From Anaerolineae bacterium (GTDB lineage: Bacteria > Chloroflexota > Anaerolineae > B4-G1 > SLSP01): a DNA stretch of 10,382 bases. Shown in pieces: positions 5,886 to 10,382 of this stretch. The translations under genes were made by a program, and so were the position numbers. Each line of letters starts with the position of its first letter. The first letter of the stretch is position 1. The notes beneath the pieces were generated by a model. The model worked only from the letters and a program-made list of their open reading frames with translations. It was not told where the DNA came from and made no database searches. The DNA is taken from assembly GCA_016934645.1 (NCBI GenBank), contig JAFGSL010000156.1, forward strand, positions 1 through 10,382, written 5' to 3'.

Positions 5886-8420
5886 CTACCACGCGGGGAT
5901 CAGCCCCTCTACCTCATCCTGCCAGTGCGGTGCCCAGACCAGGGTCACCAATTGCACGGTGATGTCGGCTTTCCTGAGTTTCACGATCACGGGGTCCAGT
6001 TCCTCGGTCATCGGGTCGATGCTGGCGGCGAGTTTAGCCGTCTCGGTGTCGAACTCCGCCTGCAAATCCGCCAACTGCTTCTGCAAGGCCTCGACGGTTT
6101 CTTCGGCGCGGGCGATATCCTCGCGCTGCTGCGCGGCGCGCCCTACACTTTTCGCCGTCGTCGCCGCCTTGCCCACCGTGGAGGCGCTGGCGATTTTCCG
6201 CCCTACCAGTGCGCCTAATAGCGTCGCCCCCACGTTGACGGCAGTTTGCAGTCCGGCCTGGCGCGCCTGTGCCTCTTCGCGCTCGACGGCCTGTTCCGCC
6301 TTGCGGATGCGCTCCTGCAAGGTCGTCATCTTGGACGCGTACTTCTTGCGCAGCGCATCGACGGCGGCATCGCGCTCTTCACGCGCCATCTGCTGTAGAC
6401 GCAAGCGAAAATCGCGCTCAGTCTCACCCGGCTCGGACGTCTGCTTCAAACTGGGGCTGCGGAACATCTCCAACTTTTGCGTGCGGTAGACCCACGTGGC
6501 AAAGTTCTTGTTCCAGGTTGTGTAGCTCTTAGATTGACCTGCTGCTGCCGGCAAAGCGCCGTACTCCGCATCCGGCTCGCCCTTCTTTTCCAGATCGTTC
6601 AAAGCAATGTCAATCGTCGTGGCCTGCGCCCAGTCCACGGGGATGGGAGAATCTGTAATGGATGTGACGGCTGCAATGTCTTCCATCATATCCACGCCCA
6701 ACTTCACGTTGTTGAAATGCATCCGTGCAGCACCGAGTAACCACGGCTTGTAGACCACCGTGCGACTCTTGCGACTACCGCGCACAGGGAGAAAGAAGCT
6801 GGTCACATCTGGCGGTAATGTGGGCAATCCGCCTGAGGGGGTTACAGCAGGCGCCGGCACGACAGCGACGGCCGGCGCAGCCACGGTCGTCGGTGCGGCA
6901 GGTGCCGTAACGGCGATTTCGGCAGCCGGCGCGTAGGTGGGCGGCGCGCTCTCCGGTACAGCTTTGCGCGCCGCAGCTTTGTGCACCGCAGCTTTGTGCG
7001 CCGCAGCTTTGTGCGGCCCCATCAGCACGCGGATCTGTTCGCGGGTGATTGGGCCGCGCAGGTACGACATCGCCCAACGCGTGTTGAAGACCACGGGCGC
7101 ATCCTCGTGGACGTTGTTCATCAGGAAGACGCGGCTCCCCAGGCCCGCAAGCGTCTGCTCCATCGTCCGGCGGTCGAAGCGCCCGCCCGCGCCTGCAGCC
7201 GCACCCTCTAAGCCATCCAGCAGCCGCGCCTTATCGCGCTCCGTCTGCAGCCGGCCGATGAACCACGTCCCGGCGTTGGAAAGCGCTTTGTAGTCGAGGT
7301 CCACGGGATTTTGCGTCGCCAGGACAACGCCAACGCCAAAAGCGCGCGCCTGCTTCAACATCGTCAACAACGGCAGTTTGGAAGGTGGATTGCCAATGGG
7401 AGGGAGATAGCCGAAGATTTCGTCGATGTAGAGCAAAGCGCGCAGGCTGGTGGTCCCTGAGAGACCACGCATCCAACTGAGCACCTGGTTCAGCAGCAGG
7501 GAGACGAAGAACATACGCTCGCGATCACCCAGATGCGCGATGGAGAAGATGGCAATGCGTGGTTTGCCTTCCGGTGTATATAAAATCTGGCCGATGTCCA
7601 GCGCCTCACCCTCAAGCCAGGCGCTAAATCCTGGGGAAGCGAGCAGGTTGTTCAACGCCATCACCAGGGCAAAACGGTCTTTGGCGGGGTAGAACGAGTC
7701 CAGGTCGAGCACGCCGATCTTGGTCACGGGCGGATTCTGGACAAGCTGGATCAAAGCAGCGAGATCAAGGTCACGTCCCTCTCGCCACGTCAAATCCAGA
7801 ATAGTTGAGAGCAGAATAAACTCGCGGCTTTGGATTGGGTCAGCATCGATCCCCAACAAACCGAGTAGGCTGGTCACAGTGGTACTCACACGCTCGCGCA
7901 TCATTTCGCCATCGTCCAAGACGGCGGTGGGGGGCGCGGCGAAGGACTGGAGAATAGAGACGGGCACGCCCGCATTGCTGGCAGGCGTATAGATAACGAA
8001 ATCGGCGGCATCCTTGAGCTTTTGGATACGTGCGCCGTCCTGTCCCCAGCCCGCCAGTCCCTTCTTCCAGAGAGCGGCCTGCGCCTCGGCGTAGGCCTGA
8101 GGCGTCATATCTTTCTGCCGGGCGTCAGCCTCGTTGATCCACGGCAAGAAATCCTCACCGCGCAACTCGGGGAAGGTCAACAGCAAGTTCCCCAGGTCGC
8201 CTTTAGGATCAATGATGATGGCGGGTATGCTGTCGATAGCAGCCTCTTCAATCAAGCCGATGCACAGCCCGGTCTTGCCACTACCCGTCATACCGACGGT
8301 GACAGCATGTGTGACCAAATCCTTGCTATCGTAGAGCAAAAGCGTATCCTTACTGGCCTTCTTCGCCAGATCGTACTCCTTGCCCAAGTAGAACACACCA
8401 AGTTTTTCAAAGTCTTCCAT
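5886..8420 (-). CDS. HerA/VirB4-like (DUF87-type) P-loop ATPase with coiled-coil C-terminus
   Basis: This 844-residue protein belongs to the HerA/FtsK-like ATPase group, whose members pump or unwind nucleic acid or drive conjugation. Walker A is GMTGSGKT (43-50), followed by IIIDPKGDLGNLL. Walker B is LLYIDE (329-334), with sensor ATQN (368-371) and a finger-like Arg at GRLQTERDKARLL (389-401). After about residue 465 comes a linker with HKAAA-type pentapeptides (470-486) and an Ala/Pro/Val stretch (490-530). Next is a C-terminal region ending in charged, probably coiled-coil segments (about 670-722 and 765-800) around a Gly-rich hydrophobic patch GATLLGALVGRK (731-742). No transmembrane anchor or signal peptide is evident at the N-terminus. 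GGAGGG lies 4 nt before the ATG. It appears monocistronic, with no NurA or other partner beside it. Biological role is unknown. Confidence 0.85.
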   Translation of the reverse strand: MEDFEKLGVFYLGKEYDLAKKASKDTLLLYDSKDLVTHAVTVGMTGSGKTGLCIGLIEEAAIDSIPAIIIDPKGDLGNLLLTFPELRGEDFLPWINEADARQKDMTPQAYAEAQAALWKKGLAGWGQDGARIQKLKDAADFVIYTPASNAGVPVSILQSFAAPPTAVLDDGEMMRERVSTTVTSLLGLLGIDADPIQSREFILLSTILDLTWREGRDLDLAALIQLVQNPPVTKIGVLDLDSFYPAKDRFALVMALNNLLASPGFSAWLEGEALDIGQILYTPEGKPRIAIFSIAHLGDRERMFFVSLLLNQVLSWMRGLSGTTSLRALLYIDEIFGYLPPIGNPPSKLPLLTMLKQARAFGVGVVLATQNPVDLDYKALSNAGTWFIGRLQTERDKARLLDGLEGAAAGAGGRFDRRTMEQTLAGLGSRVFLMNNVHEDAPVVFNTRWAMSYLRGPITREQIRVLMGPHKAAAHKAAVHKAAARKAVPESAPPTYAPAAEIAVTAPAAPTTVAAPAVAVVPAPAVTPSGGLPTLPPDVTSFFLPVRGSRKSRTVVYKPWLLGAARMHFNNVKLGVDMMEDIAAVTSITDSPIPVDWAQATTIDIALNDLEKKGEPDAEYGALPAAAGQSKSYTTWNKNFATWVYRTQKLEMFRSPSLKQTSEPGETERDFRLRLQQMAREERDAAVDALRKKYASKMTTLQERIRKAEQAVEREEAQARQAGLQTAVNVGATLLGALVGRKIASASTVGKAATTAKSVGRAAQQREDIARAEETVEALQKQLADLQAEFDTETAKLAASIDPMTEELDPVIVKLRKADITVQLVTLVWAPHWQDEVEGLIPAW
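6959..7018. repeat. Four tandem 15-bp repeats inside the ATPase gene
   Basis: Copies begin at 6959, 6974, 6989 and 7004 on the plus strand, with consensus CAGCTTTGTGCGCCG and one to three differences between copies. Read on the minus strand they encode HKAAA, HKAAV, HKAAA and RKAV-like pentapeptides in the linker between the ATPase core and the C-terminal region. Confidence 0.9.
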
Positions 8421-8457
8421 AGGTCCCTCCCCAAGATAAGTCGTTGAAATGCTTAGA

Positions 8458-8472
8458 GGTCATTTTGTGACC
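8458..8472. promoter_or_regulatory. Small palindrome in the ATPase gene leader
   Basis: GGTCA (8458-8462) and TGACC (8468-8472) flank TTTTG. It lies about 31-45 nt into the predicted ATPase transcript. It could be an operator or a short RNA hairpin. Five-bp arms are weak evidence. Confidence 0.25.
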
Positions 8473-8509
8473 GAAAAGATAGGATAAGTTACGCAACAAC
8501 ACCAAGCGC

Positions 8510-8538
8510 AGTATAGTAGAGGAACGCCGAAAGGTCAA
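8510..8538 (-). promoter_or_regulatory. Sigma70-type promoter of the ATPase gene
   Basis: On the minus strand TTGACC (8538-8533) is followed by a 17-bp spacer and TATACT (8515-8510). Each hexamer has one mismatch to consensus and the spacing is optimal. The predicted start near 8503 gives a leader of about 83 nt to the ATG at 8420. Confidence 0.7.
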
Positions 8539-8549
8539 TTAAGGGCGCG

Positions 8550-8577
8550 TTGATTTTATCGTAGGTTCAAGTAGAAT
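8550..8577 (+). promoter_or_regulatory. Promoter of the aldolase-deaminase-PPOX operon
   Basis: TTGATT (8550-8555), a 16-bp spacer and TAGAAT (8572-8577) form a fair sigma70-type promoter, with a predicted start near 8584 and a leader of about 94 nt. Its -35 lies 11 bp from the -35 of the divergent ATPase promoter. Confidence 0.55.
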
Positions 8578-8619
8578 GGTTGTGCCATCGAAGCAAACAA
8601 ATTTATGACAAAAAATCCC

Positions 8620-8654
8620 GGTCGTTTTGAATAACTACACGACGGACAACGACC
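8620..8654 (+). other. Inverted repeat in the aldolase leader
   Basis: GGTCGTT (8620-8626) is complementary to AACGACC (8648-8654). The inner GTCGT can instead pair with ACGAC at 8639-8643, so two exclusive hairpins are possible. It ends 13 nt before the aldolase Shine-Dalgarno. The function is unknown and the structure may be fortuitous. Confidence 0.3.
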
Positions 8655-8666
8655 AAACTATTCTCT

Positions 8667-8671
8667 AGGAG
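8667..8671 (+). promoter_or_regulatory. Shine-Dalgarno of the aldolase gene
   Basis: AGGAG lies 6 nt before the ATG at 8678. It fixes the start and rules out the long leader being coding. Confidence 0.85.
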
Positions 8672-8677
8672 CTTAAC

Positions 8678-9397
8678 ATGAACCTGCATAAAACATACCA
8701 ACGCGAAATCAAACTCTTTATCAAAGTCTGTCGCCGGCTGGCACGGGATTTGTATGTGACCGGCTATGGCGGCAACCTGGCGTGGAAGTTGGAGGATGAC
8801 CTGGTGCTTATCACGCCGACGCAGATGAACAAAGGCGACATCCGCCGCAAGGACGTGGTGTTCGTCAATCTGGCAGGAGAAACCGTCGACGGTGAGCGCC
8901 GCCCGACCGGCGAACTGCCGATGTACCTCAAGTTCTTCCACGAGCGCCCTGACATCGTCTCCGTCATCCACTGCCACGCGCCCAACGTCGGTGCGCTGGC
9001 CATCTCTGGCGGTGAGAATTACCTGATGCTGCCACTCTACCCGGAAACCACAACTGAGATCGGCCCGGTTCCCGTTGTCCCTTACGGGCAACCCCTCACC
9101 CAGGAACTGGCCGACAACTTCGGGCCTTATCTGCCCAAGTACAACAGCTTCATCATGGAAAACCACGGTCTGGTAACGATGAGCCGGGGCGACATCTACT
9201 GGACATTAATGAACATCGAACTGCTTGAAGCCACCGCGCAGTCGATCCTCTACGCCGTGCAACTTGGCGGCGGCATCAAGGCCCTAGACTACGAGGCGGT
9301 CAGGCGATTGGGCGAGGTGATGCATTTGCGCAGTCTTCCTCTCTTCGGCGCGCCGGGCGTCAATGCGTCGCTAGAAGCGCTGTATTTTGCGGAGTAG
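8678..9397 (+). CDS. Class II aldolase/adducin family protein (FucA-like)
   Basis: This 239-residue cytoplasmic enzyme resembles L-fuculose-1-phosphate aldolase and L-ribulose-5-phosphate 4-epimerase, which use a divalent metal to make or break a C-C bond in a phosphorylated sugar. By comparison with E. coli FucA, the metal-binding histidines are H98 and H100 (HCHAPN) and H163 (ENHGLV), and the catalytic acid is E79 (PTGELPMYLKF). GGNLAWKL (31-38) and ITPTQM (45-50) form the phosphate-binding part. All key residues are present and the length is close to the family norm of 215-240. It is the first gene of a three-gene plus-strand operon. The next gene's Shine-Dalgarno overlaps its stop codon. 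The substrate is not predictable from sequence, and non-sugar substrates are also known in the family. Confidence 0.9.
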   Translation: MNLHKTYQREIKLFIKVCRRLARDLYVTGYGGNLAWKLEDDLVLITPTQMNKGDIRRKDVVFVNLAGETVDGERRPTGELPMYLKFFHERPDIVSVIHCHAPNVGALAISGGENYLMLPLYPETTTEIGPVPVVPYGQPLTQELADNFGPYLPKYNSFIMENHGLVTMSRGDIYWTLMNIELLEATAQSILYAVQLGGGIKALDYEAVRRLGEVMHLRSLPLFGAPGVNASLEALYFAE

Positions 9398-9403
9398 GCG
9401 TCT

Positions 9404-9838
9404 ATGCAGCATCCAAGCCGCGCGTTGATGGCGCAAGCGATTGAGTTTGGCTTCATCCACGGGACGGTAGGTTGTCTCATCGTGCAAGGGGATGAGATCA
9501 TCGCTATGAGCGGCGGCACAATCTTCTCGGCTGAGCATGACGTGACGGGACATTCCGAGATCAACGCGATTCGCCAGGCATGCAAAACGCTGGGCCATCA
9601 TCACCTGGACGGGTGTTGGCTGTACACAACATTTGAGCCGTGTCCGATGTGCATGGCTGCGATCTGTTGGGCGAAAATGGCAGGCGTCGTCTACGCGGCG
9701 ACCCAGGAAGATCGCAATGACCGTTGGACAATGGAGGTTCACCTTCGTGCCGCGGAGGTCATCGCAAGAGCCGAACATAAGCCACAACTGATCGAGGCAT
9801 TTATGCGGCAGGAATCGCTGAAGATTCTGGAACTGTGA
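9404..9838 (+). CDS. Cytidine-deaminase-fold zinc deaminase (guanine deaminase/TadA-like)
   Basis: This 144-residue protein has the zinc deaminase signature. H50 and E52 in GHSEINAI supply one metal ligand and the proton-shuttle Glu. C80 and C83 in EPCPMCMAAI are the other ligands. The order HxE then PCxxC, and the LYTTFEPCPMC context followed by WAKMAGVVYAA, fit the guanine deaminase / nucleoside deaminase branch better than true cytidine deaminase. Ser replaces the usual Ala between H and E. The start is ATG with GGAG (9391-9394) 9 nt upstream, overlapping the aldolase stop. The 6-nt gap implies co-translation with the aldolase. The substrate (guanine, cytosine, a tRNA adenosine or another amino-heterocycle) is unresolved. 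Lack of an obvious tRNA-binding tail and the operon context make metabolic use more likely than tRNA editing. Confidence 0.85.
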   Translation: MQHPSRALMAQAIEFGFIHGTVGCLIVQGDEIIAMSGGTIFSAEHDVTGHSEINAIRQACKTLGHHHLDGCWLYTTFEPCPMCMAAICWAKMAGVVYAATQEDRNDRWTMEVHLRAAEVIARAEHKPQLIEAFMRQESLKILEL

Positions 9839-9854
9839 GAGTGAAGGAAAACCA

Positions 9855-10289
9855 ATGATCGCATTACCAGTTGAACGTAAGGCCAAAATCGATGCCTTTC
9901 TCGCCGCACCCCTCCTGGCGCGCTTCGCTTCCGCGTCGCCGGAGACATTGCAGCCACACGTCGTCCCCGTGTGGTATGATTGGGACGGCGAAATTATGTG
10001 GATCAGTTCCTACGAGAGCACGCGCAAGATCGGCGAACTGCGCGGGAATCCGAAATGTGCCATCATTATCGACGTTGCCGAAAGCGTGGATGGCGTTTCC
10101 GCAGTGCTCTTCGAGGGCCACGTAGAACTGATCACCGAACCGCGCGATTTCGTGCGCGATATGTCACTGCGCATCTACACCCGCTATATGGGACCGGAGG
10201 GCGTACTGGCTCCCGATCCGCAAGAGTGGGCTAACTCTCCGGAGAATCTCATTATCAAGGTGACGCCGGGATTTGTGAAAGTGTGGTGA
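9855..10289 (+). CDS. PPOX-class split-barrel flavin-binding protein
   Basis: This 144-residue protein belongs to the pyridoxamine 5'-phosphate oxidase-like superfamily, small dimeric split beta-barrels that bind FMN, F420 or heme. Typical segments are RFASASPETLQPHVVPVWYDWDG written here in two parts: RFASASPETLQPH (23-35) then VVPVWYDWDG (36-45). Next come IMWISSYESTRKIGELRGNP (47-66), with the S/T-R-K phosphate-contacting region, and AIIIDV (69-74). GHVELI (88-93) and NLIIKVTPGFVKVW (131-144) are the closing strands. AAGGA (9844-9848) lies 6 nt before the ATG. It begins 16 nt after the deaminase stop, so it is the third gene of the operon. Cofactor and reaction cannot be told from the sequence. 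The stop codon touches a repeat array. Confidence 0.88.
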   Translation: MIALPVERKAKIDAFLAAPLLARFASASPETLQPHVVPVWYDWDGEIMWISSYESTRKIGELRGNPKCAIIIDVAESVDGVSAVLFEGHVELITEPRDFVRDMSLRIYTRYMGPEGVLAPDPQEWANSPENLIIKVTPGFVKVW

Positions 10290-10359
10290 TTGAAGATTGG
10301 GCGATTGGAGATTAGAAGATTGAGTAAGACTTACTTCCTACTCCATACTCCCTACTCCT
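10288..10359. repeat. Two heptad-type arrays after the PPOX gene
   Basis: The first array is GATTGAA, GATTGGGC, GATTGGA, GATTAGAA, GATTGAG (10288-10324), overlapping the last two bases of the TGA stop. The second is TACTTCC, TACTCCA, TACTCCC, TACTCCT (10332-10359), the same family as the right array in the E1-E2 spacer. Together they fill the spacer before the next gene. Confidence 0.85.
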
Positions 10360-10372
10360 ATTTCAGATTTAT

Positions 10373-10378
10373 GGAGGT
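10373..10378 (+). promoter_or_regulatory. Shine-Dalgarno of a gene beginning past the window edge
   Basis: GGAGGT is a near-perfect ribosome-binding site, 4 nt before the end of the window. A plus-strand start codon is expected within about ten bases beyond the edge, and that gene may belong to the same operon. Confidence 0.55.
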
Positions 10379-10382
10379 ACAT

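Noticed and set aside
6959..7018. Tandem repeats considered as a CRISPR or phage-type array
   Set aside because: The units are 15 bp, directly adjacent with no spacers, and keep the reading frame of the ATPase gene.
8584..8677. Aldolase leader considered as a riboswitch
   Set aside because: The only structure seen is a 7-bp stem with an alternative 5-bp pairing. No known riboswitch core sequence is recognisable.
8603..9166. 187-codon minus-strand frame opposite the aldolase gene
   Set aside because: It is antisense to conserved catalytic motifs of the aldolase, and its frame shows no recognisable domain or ribosome-binding site.

Overview
The window is a gene-dense piece of bacterial chromosome of moderately high G+C. 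It carries no RNA gene, CRISPR array or transposase that I can see. Several traits fit a Chloroflexota-type bacterium: a one-polypeptide E1 alpha/beta 2-oxoacid dehydrogenase, a large HerA/VirB4-like ATPase with an Ala/Pro-rich linker, a small split-barrel flavoprotein, and abundant short heptad repeats in spacers. This assignment is an inference from gene style, not from a marker gene.

Layout. Positions 1-65 look like the tail of a plus-strand gene. It converges on a minus-strand gene, and both share a perfect 17-bp hairpin terminator (80-116). The minus strand from about 5840 down to 80 reads in order: a DeoR-family regulator, an MFS transporter starting 1 nt after the regulator's stop, a fused E1 alpha/beta dehydrogenase starting 37 nt after the transporter, and a dihydrolipoamide acyltransferase E2. 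A good sigma70-type promoter (5843-5816) lies upstream of the regulator, and no convincing terminator is seen until 116-80. The simplest reading is one transcription unit: deoR - transporter - E1 - E2. The E3 subunit is not in the window.

Next, also on the minus strand, is an 844-residue HerA-like ATPase (8420-5886) with its own promoter (8538-8510) and a downstream hairpin (5842-5876). A 257-bp divergent intergenic region then separates it from a plus-strand cluster: class II aldolase, CDA-fold deaminase and PPOX-type flavin-binding protein. The spacing is tight (6 and 16 nt), indicating an operon driven from about 8550. The window ends in a repeat-filled spacer and a Shine-Dalgarno for the next gene.

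The most distinctive non-gene signal is a set of degenerate 7-8 bp repeats placed at or just after stop codons (E1, transporter, PPOX gene). Similar repeat-like DNA also appears inside the E2 coding sequence, exactly at its two interdomain linkers. In the E1-E2 spacer the repeats form an inverted pair, and one unit is complementary to the E2 Shine-Dalgarno. I see no clear undescribed multi-gene system. The genes themselves belong to known families.
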